64,000 nt of DNA from assembly GCA_014529385.2 (NCBI GenBank), contig CM043969.1, positions 24,351,946-24,415,945 of the forward strand. Reading direction: 5' to 3'. Position 1 is the stretch's first letter, and every line of letters starts with the position of its first letter. This document shows, in pieces, positions 25,367-38,285 of this stretch. This stretch comes from Adiantum capillus-veneris. Lineage: Eukaryota; Streptophyta; Polypodiopsida; Polypodiales; Pteridaceae. Under the pieces are notes generated by a model. The model was not told where the DNA came from and did not search any database. It was given only the letters and a program-made list of their open reading frames with translations. The translations under genes were made by a program, and so were the position numbers.

Positions 25367-26204
25367 TGTTGACCAACAAGTCAGACAGTGGAGTCAGCAC
25401 TGGGCGAATAGGAAGCTTGGGGACTGCCCAACGCTCCCTATCGCTTGGTGTTGACCTTGGTGTTAAAGTCATAACAAGAGGAAGATGAGTCAATACTGGG
25501 CGAATATGAGGCTTGGGGATGCCCAACGCCACCTATCGCTTGGTGTTGACCTTGGTGTCGAAGACATGACATGCGACAGTGAAGTCAACACCGGGTGAAT
25601 ATGAGGCTTGGGAACTGCCCAACGCCACCTATTGCTTGGTACTAACCTTGGCACATGGACGTCGGCCCAGTAAACATCCACGGACTTTACATTGTTTTGA
25701 GTCAGGGACCGGGCTTGTCAATCCAATAGGAAAAGGGTAAGAGTGATCGCCGATGAGAGGCGCACTCTAACTGGAACATTCAAGGGTTAGTTGGCTAAGC
25801 ATGGGTGCCCAAGTGTGAATGGACGAGCTCATATAAAAGTCACCTAAACCTAAAAATCACTCATTCTCTCATTTGTGCAATTGAAGAGTGCTCTTGCTCC
25901 ATCTCCATCTTCTTCTTCATCTCCTTGTGTGTGTGTGTGTGTGTGTGTGTATGCGTGAGAGAGAGAGAGAGAGAGTATTACAATGGCACGGTGACGGCGA
26001 GACGGTTGAGCACGGCACGGTGGTAGCTCCCTCTTCTTCGCGGCGAGGAATCCTCCACGAAGGCGAGCGTGGGGTGGTGAGTGACACACCCTTACTCTCT
26101 TGAGCTTGTTAGATTAGTCTGATTGTGTGCTTGCAGCCATTTGTGGCTTGCACACAGTGTACATCAAGTCCCTTGCATTGACACGTGCGACAGATGGGTG
26201 CACA
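25367..26204 (+). repeat. 5' LTR of copy B
   Basis: Runs from TGTTGACC to GTGCACA. It contains three 96-bp tandem units in U3, CATATAAAAG near 25831, a GT/GA microsatellite, and a donor-like GGTGAGTG near 26076. Matches the 3' LTR at 35138-36013 throughout. Confidence 0.92.
25377..25670 (+). repeat. 96-bp tandem repeats in the LTR U3 (three units)
   Basis: The anchor [GA]AGTCA..AC[TC]GGG occurs at 25391, 25487 and 25582. Each unit has GAGGCTTGGGGA-like, GCCCAACGC[CT] and CTTGGTGTTGACCTTGG. The same array is in the 3' LTR (about 35148-35450) and absent from the copy A LTR. U3 tandem repeats often act as enhancers in LTR elements; that role is inference here. Confidence 0.88.
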
Positions 26205-26208
26205 TTTT

Positions 26209-26226
26209 TGGCGCTGTTGCCGGGGA
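26209..26226 (+). promoter_or_regulatory. primer-binding site, tRNA-Asp type
   Basis: TGGCGCTGTTGCCGGGGA, four bases after the LTR end, is complementary to the 3' end of plant tRNA-Asp with one mismatch (T for C at position 7). It would prime minus-strand DNA synthesis. This primer type is common in plant Athila/Tat relatives. Confidence 0.88.
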
Positions 26227-27118
26227 AATGCCCTGCATTAAGCTCGAATAGCACTCTATGTTGCTTTGTGGTGCAATTTGAGATGTAGGAAAGGTAGAGA
26301 AAGAAGTGTGTAGCTTGTTGAGAAGCATTTGTGACCTTTGTTTACACTGTACTGTTTTTGTTAATAAGGTGTTGCAATGTACTGTGTTTTCTGTTGATAA
26401 GGTGTTAGCTTTAAGATATTAGATCTATAATGTTAGATCTGTAAGGTACAATAAGTAGATTTGTTAGTTAATTAGTTATTCTAGTACTGTGTTAGTGTGT
26501 AACAGTAGCTCTGTTAGTTGCAAGTAGGTAGGTTAGGTGTGTGTGTACTCGCACACACGACGCGACTGAAGCGACCTTATCCCAACAAAAAAAAAGTAGA
26601 ACCGAGTTCAAGAATATTCCCTAGGTCCAAGCCCACGCTCAGGCTCAGGCCTCAGCCACCCTTTAGTTTTACCTATTTTAGCCTCACGCCGCCTAAGTAA
26701 AAATCGACCCTTTTGAGGACCCATGGAGCTTCGGGTAACCGAACGCTGTGATGTAAAGCACACCACGACCCCTTGGGCGATATGCTCGTTTTGAGCTATC
26801 ACACACTCTAATCCAAAAACCGATCGTAAAAAGACGTTAAAAAACATCAAAAAACGAGTGAAAACGGGGTGCAAAACGCCCAAACAATCAAGCGGTTAAC
26901 GTTCGAGGGTATTCGCCGATGCTTGTAGGGTGCCAAAGGTGCATGCATCTGTGCTCTGGTTGTGTGCCAGAGGCCGAGCAACTAGCGAGCATCTCGACTT
27001 ATGCGAGTTCTCGATACCCACCTACCTTAGGTTGTGGGCCCTCGGCAGGGACCCAAGGTAGTACCACTTAGGGCACCCACATATTGCGTCCAGTGACTCT
27101 TCCTCTGACTATGACATC
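26227..27118 (+). other. 5' leader of copy B
   Basis: Untranslated region between primer site and gag. It presumably holds packaging signals. No conserved ORF is visible; a GTGTGTGT stretch near 26538 is the only repeat noted. Confidence 0.6.
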
Positions 27119-30100
27119 ATGGAGGGTTACCCAATGCCTAATCTCAATAGCTCAAGCCAAGACATGCATGACATGGGCCCACGGTCCAGGTCGAGCGTGA
27201 TTAGCCGCTTGAAGGAAACCTTTAGTAGAGCCACTCGCTCCAAACATTGAGCTAACGATGTAAATGAGGGGGGTGGGAAAGTAAATTTTCCATTCATGAC
27301 CAATGTAGACCCCATGCATTTGGAGAGTGTGCACGTGAATACTCCATTCACTGCACCCCTTGACTCTTTAGAGCTATTCCCCTCCGAGGTTATATTATCT
27401 TATGGTAGAAGCCTTGTCGAAGTGCAAGAGGTTGAGTGATATATCATTGCGGCTAGGGAAAAGGAAATCGAGAGCTTACTCAAGGCAGAGCAATGAAGAA
27501 AGCTAAAAGCAAAAGCCCCTATGTCAATATCCTTGCTAGGAGAGCAAGCGAGTGCTCCTGAATTAGCGACCACTAAGGGTCAACCCATAGAGAGCCACAT
27601 TGCACCTAGTTCAAAAGACACCCCTAGCACCTCAAGCCTAGATGGAGCATTTCTAAATGATACTAGGAGTGTGAACTACAAACGAAAACTCTAACCGACC
27701 TATACACAGGTCACAGCTATTACGTGGGTTGGTTAGATGTCCTACAATCCACAACGGGTGCTGCTAGTGTAGAGAATCAACAACAAAGAGTTTGTGAGGT
27801 CATCCATAGGGTTATCGAGCTATAGAGACAAAACAAGGGGATCCACATGCCTTCAACGGGTCTCATGAGATTCTTGGATACAGGGAAGGCTAAACAACCA
27901 ACCTTATCGCAAATGGAGACTCCCTCAGTAAGTCCAATGGATCCTCCATATGTTGTTTCGCCAGGGCTCTCAGTGCAATCTGAGCCCACAAGTGATAGCT
28001 TTACCTTTCCAAGTCTAGCTCATCTTTCCCTTGATGACACCACGGCTACCATGCCTACCCCAAAGATGGGCATGCCAAGAAACACGCCATGGACCTCATT
28101 TGGTAGTAAAGCACCACTACATGGTAGCTCAATGCCTGCAAACAGTACCTACAAGTGTGTACCAATCGCATACACCTATAGTTCCTCGTACTCATGTAGT
28201 TACTACCCCTCCCATTGTTTTAACAACCTATGCTCCACAACCACAACGCCCAAGCTCTTATTTCAATGGGACCATACCGGCTAGCATTAGCATGTCACAT
28301 CCGACGTCTGCTATGCCTAGGGCCACACATATGAACTTTGGGCCGCCACATGGCACAACACCGTACCAAACTTGGAACCCAAGGACTTCTTATGCGCTGA
28401 GCCCAATGCCAATACCTACCCCACAAGTAGTCTCTGGAGCGCCTTCACCCACGGTGCCTGCTCACTTAGGTGACTTGGCAACATTTTCTCAAGCTATCAG
28501 TCGATCTATTATTGAGAATATGCGTAACACGCCTTATAGAGAGCCTAGAAGTAAGGCAGTACAAATAGCCAAGCTCACACAAAAATTTAGTGGAGACGGG
28601 GATGTGAGAAAGCATATCGAAGTGTTTGAACAAATATGCGATTCTCTAGGAGAACACAATGACCTACATAAGAGTAATTCTTTAAGCCTAACCTTAAGTG
28701 GGAAGGAAGGGGATTGGTATAGAACCCTAAGGGTGGAAGAAAAAACGAATTACCCTACTCTTAGGAGACTGTTCTTGAAAGAATACATACGAGAGGGAGT
28801 GCTTTGGGGTGTAGCCTCTCAGCTCCAGAAAGCCCAACGAGAGGAAGGAGAGTCGGTGAGAGACTTTATAAGTCACTTGAAGCATTTGAATTCTCGTTGT
28901 AACCCAAATGAACGCTTCAACAATAAGCAATTGCTCGATAGATTCATTCGGGGATTACAACATGAGGATATCTACAATGGCCTAGTCATTAGAGGTATCA
29001 CCACTTGGGAAGCAGTCACCACCAATGCGATCCAATTGGAGGATAATTTAATGATTCAAGGAGAAAGAGTGTTTGTTGAGTCTAAATCTATTAGCTCACA
29101 AGCATCAGGGCATCAGCCAATGACCCTAAAGCCTATTGCTAAGGAGCCAAAGATATCTGAGATGACTTTAGCAGATCTCACCAAGGCCATTCAAGAGAGT
29201 TTTAGAGACAATCGTGCTCCGCAAAACAATCATATGTATCCAAGAAGGGAGCAACAATGGTGCTCAGTATGCTATGGTCCGCACAGTACCAGTGAATGCC
29301 CTACTTTTAGAGTAAAATTCAATGGGAATTGCAATGCATGTGGGAGGTATGGTCATCAAGCTAAGGATTGCATAATATTTAAGTGCGCGATGGCCAATAG
29401 ACCAACCTTAGCATGGACAGACACACCTCGAGTGCTTGCATTGGTAACGGCCCCACCTCTTGAACAAACGTCACAACACATGGTCCCTAGGTCCCAAAAT
29501 GTTGTTCAAACAACACCCTTACCACCTCCAATGCTAGGACCGCAACCACCACATCCAAGAATTACTTCTATGAATCAAGTGGGTTGTGAGTCATCTAGAG
29601 GCTGTGAGGAAGATATAGACCCTTATTTCCTATGGGATTGATGCGCTTGAAGAAAGCCCACAATACTACATGGAGGACTATTGGGGACAAGTCAAACCTA
29701 TCTATCAAGTAGCTACTCTTGCTGCAAGAGGCCAAAATATCAATTACACTACCAAGAGACCACCTCTTCAATGCTACAAGTGTGGAGGTCCACATCGTGT
29801 GGCCGAGTGTCCTATTAGGCTACAAAAGAACGCCACAATAATGACAACCAATCAAGCAAGCGTGTCTACAATGTCCATACTCATGTGTAATCGATGTGGC
29901 ATAGATCATTTGATTGCCCAATGTCCGAATAATCCAAATGCACCAAAGATCATGCCATTAAACTTGATTGAGGTTATCGAGGAGTCATCACAAAGTACAC
30001 CTGAGGTACCAGTAAATGTACTCACACGATCGATGCTCCAAAAACAAAATTATATTCTTGAAGAAAGAGATACGGTATCAATTGCCCAATCTCAGAAGAA

Positions 30101-30568
30101 GAAAAAAACACGAAGGAAGAGATCGCAAAAAGCAGTGAAGTCAACAGACACCAATTCAAAGACCAACATAGGGACTGGTGACGACCCCGTATATATGAAC
30201 GACGCTGAAGAGGATTCTGATTCAGGTGAACAAAGAAAGAAACCAACAAGGAAGATCGTCACGAGTTATAATGGCTAGGATCCAAGAAGAAGATAGAAAC
30301 TTATCCAAACCCTGCAGAGGAGATCGAGCGAGTCAAGCAATTAATGAGTTTGGTAGAAGATACCCAAAGGGATCTAGAACCAGCACCTAGGCAGATCCAG
30401 ATTACAGACACATTGTTCCCTACACAACAACAACCTCACAAAGTTTATAGACCTCTAGCCATACCTAGTGTCATCTGAGAAGAAAGTGACTTAAAGTCAT
30501 GGGAAAGTGGGCGTACTCACTTCTTATTGGAAAGAATGTTTACAGAGGGACTACCTGACCCTATTCAA
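27119..30568 (+). pseudogene. gag: gag of copy B (multiple stops and frameshifts)
   Basis: The likely start ATG at 27119 opens MEGYPMPNLNSSS and shows what copy A's missing N-terminus looks like. Stops are TGA near 27248, 27437 and 27495. The frame moves near 27660 and again near 28130. From 28031 to 29641 the Retrotrans_gag-like domain (about 28560-29050) and the first two zinc knuckles (about 29261-29370) are open. After TGA near 29639 the frame changes and the second knuckle pair follows (about 29778-29930). Both copies thus keep four knuckles with the same spacing types. The acidic C-terminus runs on toward the protease, with a serine codon in place of copy A's TGA. Confidence 0.85.
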
Positions 30569-31816
30569 GAATGGAGATCCCATCTTCCCCACGTCAAGGG
30601 ACTGAAGCCCAAAAGGTGCCGTTAAACATTGCCAAATTGATGGATTTCATGGCTTCAGAAGTAAGAACCACCATCATGTCCAAACTAGATGGAGACCCTG
30701 AGCTATTCTTAGCTCTTTGAGCTTTCCTCAATGGAGAACTAAAGGTCGGGCTACCACAATTTGCACAGATGGATGGAGCTAGGGAGATGCCAATAGAGGA
30801 GGAACACTTAGATCCACAACCCAACCTAGATGAGAACCTTGTTGTAGAAATACCTGTTAACAAGTTGGGACAATACTTTGAGGGTGATGAATCCAATGCA
30901 ACCATACTAATCACTACCAAGGGATTAACTGTGAAGGGAATCCTTGATGGTGACATTGGGGTTAGCATTGTGACTAAAAATTGATGGGAAACTATGGGAA
31001 GGCCTCACCTTGGGACCACAACCATAGTAGTAAAGATGGCCAATGGGTCTATTGTAAAACCAATTGAGATGCTAGAAGATCTCAAGATCCAGGTCTTTGG
31101 ACATAAAATAAGAAATACCTTCATTGTTATGGATTTCTCCAAGCACACTATGTCATCTGGGATGATATTAGGGTGTTATTTCATGAGGGAAGAAAAAATG
31201 GTGCATGATTGGTCTAAAAACCATATCTACTTGCAGTTCTAGGACTCTGTCATTCGAGTGGATCTTGTAATTGGTCGAGCACATCCTCTAGGAAACAGAT
31301 TTGCCCCATTGCAGTATTGTTACACATGTAAAGTGGACACTGATGTTGGGGAAGATTCTCCTTATATGGATGTTCTACGTGAGAGGACTGAGTCAGACAA
31401 TGTGGATTGGATCCACTTAGCAGCAGCCATAGGCACTTGGGGATGCAGGGGGACGACTTGGGTAACACATGAGGGGGATGACATGCCACCACTCGTACCC
31501 TAAATATGCTAGAAGCAATGCATATAGCTTCTGATGACCTACAAGATGAAGGTTTGCCACAAGACGATAGCCCACATGATTTGGGGTCAGAATCATCAAT
31601 TGAAATTGACTATGAGGATGAAGAATCTGAGTTAAATCTTATTGCAAATGTCGGGACAAACCATTTAGGGTCCAGTGGTACCTAGATGACAATTTTTCCA
31701 AGGGAGCAGAAGACACAAGTAGCGATTCATCTAGTGACTCTTCACTAGAGACCGGCCGTAATCGAAAATTAGACAAGAAGAGTAAGAGATATAAGAGATG
31801 ACGATATCGAGCAAAT
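30569..31816 (+). pseudogene. protease-like domain and linker of copy B
   Basis: Aligns with copy A 3290-4630. The active-site region reads L-D-G-D-I-G where copy A has L-D-G-G-A-G; neither has D-[ST]-G. In-frame stops include TGA near 30718 and 30982, TAG near 31241 and TAA at 31501. The acidic linker ends in a KRYKR-stop-RYRANVHARIN stretch, and this basic stretch leads straight into KKAAKEKAELKK, which in copy A lies after the integrase. Confidence 0.75.
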
Positions 31817-33049
31817 GTGCATGCTAGAATAAATGAAAAGAAAGCAGCCAAAGAGAAGGCAGAGCTTAAAAAGATCCAAGCAAGAGTTGACGCTCGAGAA
31901 AGACAACAACGTCTTAGACGCCAACGAGAGGCTAATCTGGGAATCACGGAAGCGTTTTTTGAAGAAACCGATGATGATTCGTTGGAATCTGAGCCTCTGA
32001 GAGTATTAGCCAAGTCAAGGGTGTCAGCAAGAAAAAAAATGGGATATTTGGAATCTGGCACACTTCTGTCAGTTATGACAACGGGGTTGTAGCTCAAGAC
32101 TTTTTGGTCATGCCTGCTGGAACTATGGAGGGTAATATAAACTTAGGATTCACGTGGATGATAGCCACCAAATGCACTATTGATTGGGGGACAGGGGGTG
32201 TCACAACACAGAACCCAACTCTTAGCCCTTCCACTCAAGCCATAGTCTCTGAGATATTGCCTCTTAAGGAAATAAAACCCAAAACATTGCATGTCCAAGA
32301 GGTTGAACCATATGTCCCCATAGCCCAACTCTCTAGAGCTTCAACTGTTGTAGTTGAAATAAATCTTGAGACGCACAAGATCCATCCTAATATAACAAAG
32401 AAAACATACAAGTGGGTCCCTAAAGCTTCTTTTAACGACCATAGCTAGTGCTAAAAGATAGGAGCTTGGTAAGAGATGTCCCACTCGCCCCAAGAAATGT
32501 AAAGAAATGTTGCGTTGGATTCCTAAAAAACTATTGGAAGCCCAAGGCTACTATGGAGGAAATGATCAAATCTGGGTGCCAAAACGTAAATTGTGCTCTT
32601 ACCTGTCACTTGACCCATGTGAGCCCAATCTCGTAGCTCCAAAACAAATTGAAGATCGTGGAAAGGAAAAAATCACGGAATGCTACACACCGGCTCCATA
32701 GCTAGTTTGGGTACCAAAGAAAGAACAATTTGTTCCACCTAGCTCAGGAACAAGGAAATCAAATGAAGCTTCTTACTCTTCATGTAGTTCATATACGAAA
32801 ATAGAACCTTCGACACAACCTCCATCTACCATTGTACATATCCATACAAACAAAGAAGAGTTTGCACCTCCCGTTGTAAGTTCACCACCTACAACAACGT
32901 TGCAAATAAAATCATAGGAGAGTACCTTACCACCCTTGCAACTAGATGAAACGCATAGGGCAGTCGAAAACTATTGGTTAAAGCCTTCACCCATAACAAC
33001 TTGGAATAGTTGGTTTCAAAAGGTAACGACATCATTCCAAAAGGTATGA
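31817..33049 (+). pseudogene. post-integrase tail of copy B
   Basis: Matches copy A 7780-9149. The coiled-coil-like segment is nearly identical. The second protease-like domain has lost its first part, including the D-M-G region, to a deletion near 31995, and it shifts frame, but keeps F-L-V-M-P-A-G-T-M-E and N-L-G-F-T-W-M. The W-x-P-K motifs remain at about 32408, 32515, 32573 and 32705. Further stops: TAG near 32446, 32698 and 32918. Confidence 0.8.
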
Positions 33050-33054
33050 TCTAC

Positions 33055-33160
33055 CCAAGGAAGGGGGAAGTGTTTGCGGACATCCATCATTCACTTGCTT
33101 CCCTCTTAACCTTCCCCCTGACCTCTCAATCTCCAATCTTAGGGAATATATATATAAAGC
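33055..33160 (+). promoter_or_regulatory. internal polypurine tract and TATA box (copy B)
   Basis: AAGGAAGGGGGAAG then TGTTTGCGGACA, followed by TATATATATAAAG at about 33147-33159. Same layout as copy A 9160-9260. Confidence 0.5.
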
Positions 33161-33340
33161 CTTATACTCACAAAAAAAAAAAAAGTAAAAGAGCAAGAGC
33201 CACCAAACAAAAATCTGGAAACCTACGAGTTCTACACATACCAAAAAATCATAAAAACACAGTATGCACAAGGAAACGACCTTTAGACATGACCCTTATA
33301 ATATTTGCACTCTAACCATCATCTATCTGTGTGTATAGAT

Positions 33341-33770
33341 ATGGCTAGTACGCTAGAGTCATCCGCTCCTGCCTTGGGTGAGAGGTACCCTCGTTACTTT
33401 TCACAAGTGTTTCACATGGTCTTTCTGGTGCTTGGCTGTGAATGGGATTTAATAGGTACGCTAACATGTAATATGTAAGAGAAATTTTGAGGAGTTAGAA
33501 TGGATGATACGTCTCTTGACCACGATTGATCCATACTTAGTAGAGAGCATTTCTCCCATTGCACAAGCCTACCCTTTTGACCAAGATGACTATAGACGTC
33601 TAGTGACCTTCTTAGTAAACATTGGTGCCCCTAATGATGAAGACAATTTACATGATTACACGGATGACACTTATGGTCTCACAGATGATGAATTTGTTTT
33701 TCTCGACGACGAGGATAGGGGTTTAGCCTTACGGTTTCCCCCCAATCTCTACAATATCCTATTCCCTTGA
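33341..33770 (+). pseudogene. accessory ORF of copy B (frameshifted)
   Basis: The ATG at 33341 follows a splice-acceptor-like TGTGTATAG. It encodes the same small acidic protein as copy A 9397-9819, starting MASTLESS and ending P-P-N-L-Y-N-I-L-F-P at TGA 33768-33770. A 7-base net insertion near 33470 adds a stop and shifts the frame. The downstream part from 33504 is fully open, including the position where copy A has TAG. Confidence 0.6.
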
Positions 33771-35137
33771 CTCTCTAGGGGGAGTGCAAATAATTAGGTT
33801 AGGATTCCTTATGTTGTTTAATTGTGTTCAATAAGGGTTGGTACCTCTTCCCACTGATGTACCCTCTAGAGGTATTCTTTGTGTTTCTTAGTGTGTATAG
33901 GAAGTTATTTCTGTTGTTAGGATTTGGACCTTCATGGAATTGTTCTCTCGTTCACTCTTCAAATCAATTTCGATCATCAACACAAACAGGTGATTCTTAT
34001 CCATTAGCATTGCCCCTTATCTTTTTGGCATCCATGTTTGTCTGCTTTAATTGTGATTGGTAGCATAATATTCAACACATTTGCTTAGTATCAAACCTTA
34101 AATTCAATGTAATTTTTTTGTCATAATCATTTGTCTAGGTTCAAAAATCAAGCAGTCCGACTAAGCTAGTTTGACCAAGCTAGGCTTTAGAGATCTTCTC
34201 TTAATACCATGGGGAATGCCTTCCTAATAATCAATGGTTACTTAGGTTCTTAATCCGATTTAGGCAGCATTGTGTGCAATGTACTAGGGATTTCTAGTGG
34301 GCTTAGTCCCTATTGACCTTTAGCTTAAGTATTATAAAGGGAGTTTACTAATGTGATAAGCCTGGGGAGGGTAACAGTGTTATATGACCCCCCAAAGTTA
34401 CAAAATTAAAATGCTGAAAATGAACAAATTTTGTTTTCAAAGTGCCACAATGTAAAATCTTAAGCAGGAAGAGAAATCTCAGCTTGATTTGGTACTTCAC
34501 TCACATGTATCGCATATGGTACTAGAGTCCTATAGGTTCCCAGTGTGGGCGCTTTTCCTTGAAAAGCAAAAAACCCAAGGCATACAAAATAAGCACACAC
34601 ATCAAAATTGAATCACTGTGAAAAGACTTTGGGGGGTCAAAGAAAAGGAAATAAGTCAGGCGATGATTTCATGAACAATTCCTTTTATCGTATCTTAACT
34701 ACAAGGTCTTCTAGGTATAGCCTCTAGTCAGCCCTCGGACATGAAATACTTAGCTCTCGTGATTAAACAACTTAATTGACCAGAGAAAACTGAGAAGCTT
34801 GCCCATGGTATTAATAGTTGATCTCTAGTGCCTTTCGACCGTTATATTAGCGGCCCCATACTTGTTTAGTTTGACCTTTACAACTGTTTATACGTTTGAT
34901 TACATTACAATTTAATGTTTATTACTGAATGGTTTAATTTTTTTTTACCAATCAATTTGTCTGCCTACAACTGCATATGCTTTTTAATTGTATATAAGAA
35001 TGCAATTACTAATTTTGTTTGATTTTGCAGTGACTGAAGAAAGCTAAGGACATTCATCTCAAATGCTCTTCCACCTTGACGAACGAGCTTCAACACAATA
35101 GATTCCGAGGACGGAATCTACATCAGGAAGGGGGGCA
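33771..35137 (+). other. 3' internal untranslated region of copy B with candidate intron 33990-35030
   Basis: Collinear with copy A 9820-11192. The CAG|GTG junction at 33989/33990 and GATTTTGCAG ending at 35030 are both kept. Ends with the polypurine tract AGGAAGGGGGGCA. Confidence 0.5.
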
Positions 35138-35722
35138 TGTTAACCGACAAGTCAGACAGTGGAGTCATCACTGGGCGAATAGGAAGCTTGGGGACTGCCC
35201 AATGCTCCCTATCGCTTGGTGTTGACCTTGGTGTTAAAGTCATTACAAGAGACAGTTGAGTCAATACTGGGTGAATATGAGGCTTGGGGACTGCCCAACG
35301 CCACCTATCGCTTGGTGTTGACCTTGGTGTCGAAGACATGACATGCGACAATGAAGTCAACACCGGGAGAATATGAGGCTTGGGGACTGCCCAACGCCAC
35401 CTATCGTTTGGTATTGACCTTGGCAAATGGACGTCGGCCCAATAAACATCCACAGACATTACATTGTCTTGAGTCAAGGACCGGGCTTGTCGGTCCAATA
35501 GGAAAAGGGTAAGAGTGATCGCCGATGAGAGGCGCACTCTAACTGCAACATTCAAGGGTTAGTTGGCTAAGATTGGGCGCCTAAGTGTGAATGGGCGAGC
35601 TCATATAAAAGTCACCTAAACCTAAAAATCAATTATTCTCTCATTTGTGCAATTGAAGAGTGCTCTTGCTCCATCTCCATCTTCTTCTTCATCTCCTAGT
35701 GCGTGTGTGTGTATGCGAGAGT

Positions 35723-35790
<68 letters not shown>

Positions 35791-36013
35791 ATTATGGCAC
35801 GGTGGCGGCGAGATGATTGAGCACGGCACGACGGTAGCTCCCTCTTCTTCGCGACGAGGAATCCTCCACGAAGGCAAGCGTAGGGCGGTGAGTGACACAC
35901 CCTTGCTCTCTTGAGCTTCCTAGATTAGTCTGGTTGTGTGCTTGCAGCCATTTGTGGCTCGCACCCAGTGTACGGCAAGTCCCTTGCATTGACACGTGCG
36001 ACAGATGCGCACA
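35138..36013 (+). repeat. 3' LTR of copy B
   Basis: Starts TGTTAACC and ends GCGCACA. Contains the 96-bp tandem units, CATATAAAAG near 35603, a long GA tract (about 35726-35790) and the GGTGAGTG motif near 35887. Many small differences from the 5' LTR show that the insertion is not recent. Confidence 0.92.
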
Positions 36014-38285
36014 ATAACCATCTCGGGCATTTCACCTTTGCACAATATTTTAGACTTTTTATTCAATAAGCCACTATGGCTGCTTGTAAATAGCTCTAGT
36101 GAGAACTCACCCTTATGGGACATGCAATAAGTGATGTGATCCACTCAAGTACTAAAGTGGACTAAATGTAAAATAGGGGCCTCCAATTTGGGCACCAGTG
36201 CTCGAAAAAAACTATTTTCCAAAAACTTGGCAAACCTATGTGAAACAACAGAGGTAAATTGACAAAATTTGAAGGTTTTTACACCAAATTACACTAATTT
36301 TTTCAAAATTTTGTAGGTTTTCTCACCTTCAAAAATAAAATTTAGAGGTAAATTTCAAAATTTGTAGGTGGGATTACACTAAACCTAGGTTTTTTTCGAG
36401 CACTGTCAATGGGCACCCAAAAAACTTAAATAATAAGTTAAATACCAAACTCCACAAGAAGGGGTGGAGTTTGGGGCTATGATTTTAGGCCATTCACTTG
36501 CAAGATTCTCCCCTCTCCTTTCTTAGACTATGCTAAATCATGCTGTGTACTCTCTAATCAAGTCTACATCTTCTCTTTCCTCTTTTACTCTCTTACACTC
36601 TTTCATTATCAAGCTTGTGTATGTGTATTGTCATAGTCTAGGTGTGTGTGGGTACTTGAGAATTGGAAGAGATGGTGAGAGGTTGACTGTGAAATGTGCA
36701 AGCAAGATTGTAATTGGAAGCAATAGTTTTTCCCATTTCCTCTCCAACAAAATTATATTATCTTCTATTATATTATCCATTATGTATACATTATAAATAC
36801 ATAATCACAAATGGTTTATATATTAGGAAATACCCCACTTAAATAATAAGGTGAAAGGTGTACATTGCACATTATCATTTGAAATTAAAAATAAGTGAAA
36901 AAAATAAAAATAAAAAGATACATTAAAAAACTAAAACAAAAGAATATTTCATTTTTTTATAAACAAAATAGATTTAATAATCATAAAAAATAATAAAACA
37001 ATTTAATGAATGAATCATTGTTGAATGAAAGGATTCTTTACAAAAAAAAAGAAGTAAATCAATACTTCACATCTGGGATCAACATCCTTTTCTTTTTTTG
37101 CAAAACTCACAAAATGTGAGTGAGAAATGTATTAAATTTAAAAATCTACAAGAGAAGCCCCCAAATCCCTCTTTAATAGATGCATGTAAAATAGATTGCT
37201 TCACCAAGACTAATTTAGTTGTGTTTGTTGAAGTATGCATCATTAGAGCCCTATCTCATCGAGGATTTACAAGGGCTTGAGTAGCTACAACCTTTGTCAA
37301 GTGGTCATGCCTAGTGTTTATAGGGTTTTGTGGACAAGGTACAAGCACTCTAGCCATTTTGCAAGAAGGTACCCCAAAATGAATTTTTGCAGCGCAAGAT
37401 CTCACGAACTAGCGATAACAAGTCATCCCACCCCATAATAGAATGCTGCTCAAGAACAGATTGAATTTGACACAAATCTTATGTTTTTATCGCATAAATT
37501 AGGGAGAAAATGTGGCTAGAGAAGGTGGAGGGGGGTGTAGGCACGACCAGCGTGACTGCTTTGGAAGCATATAACACATACTTCAAGCCAACTTCTCTAG
37601 GTACATGTTCTCCTTAATGTGGGTGCCCTACTTGTCTAGAAAGGAAAGGGGAGTTTCATTAAGGGCTTCAAAACATAAAGTTCAAATTTGAGGCATGCTT
37701 CTCTAGCTAGAGGGCGCCCTACTTGTCTAGAAAGGAAAGGGGAGTGTCATTAAGGCTTGGTTCAGACTGCTTGGAACAAGACGCAACTGAGAGGTGCACC
37801 CATGACTTAGCAACAAAGTATTGGCGGAAATAGAGTGTTGCAACATCCATACCCACCCTAATGAAGGGCGACCTCACCTCCCAGATGAGTAGAACCTCCA
37901 TGTTCTTTTCAGCGCCAATCGTGAGCACTAGGCCCCACCGCTGAGCATCCAATGAGGAGCTTTGGCGCTTCGTTGATGCTGGAGCGTCATACCTCCAAAT
38001 TGTTTGATGGCGTGAACCTAGAATAGGCAGTGAACGAGTGTGCGCATCCTGATTCCTATCAAGTTATCAAGTTTGAGGCATGGTGACCAAGTAGGCAAGC
38101 GCCTCGCCCACAAATTGACACGATCATGTAGCGGTTGTAAGTCGTGACCTGGAATAAAAAGGTCACTCTCAATAGGACACTTTCCAGACCCCCCCTTCGC
38201 TGCATGTGCGCGCGCGCGCGCTTGACAGGAGAGCGCATTTACTCGCAGGTTTTGAATTGCACAGCAGGAGAACAGCTTTCTATGC
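36014..38285. other. intergenic, no gene recognised
   Basis: AT-rich, with A/T runs at 36880-37060. A 91-bp direct duplication around GGG[TC]GCCCTACTTGTCTAG at 37621 and 37712. A short GCGCGCGCGC run at about 38208-38222 lies just upstream of the squalene monooxygenase exon. A segment at 36190-36400 resembles the intergenic repeat units left of copy B. Confidence 0.6.

Larger units (their letters stand above)
25367..36013 (+). mobile_element. Ty3/gypsy copy B: complete ends, RT/RNase H/integrase deleted
   Basis: Both LTRs are present and start TGTT[AG]ACC. The 5-bp flanks are ATAAT (25362-25366) and ATAAC (36014-36018), a target duplication with one change. The tRNA-Asp-type primer site follows the 5' LTR, and a polypurine tract precedes the 3' LTR. 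The order is gag, protease-like, then directly the post-integrase tail, accessory ORF and 3' UTR. About 3.2 kb of pol found in copy A is missing. Gag and the rest carry many stops and shifts. The copy is a deletion derivative that would need enzymes in trans. Confidence 0.93.
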
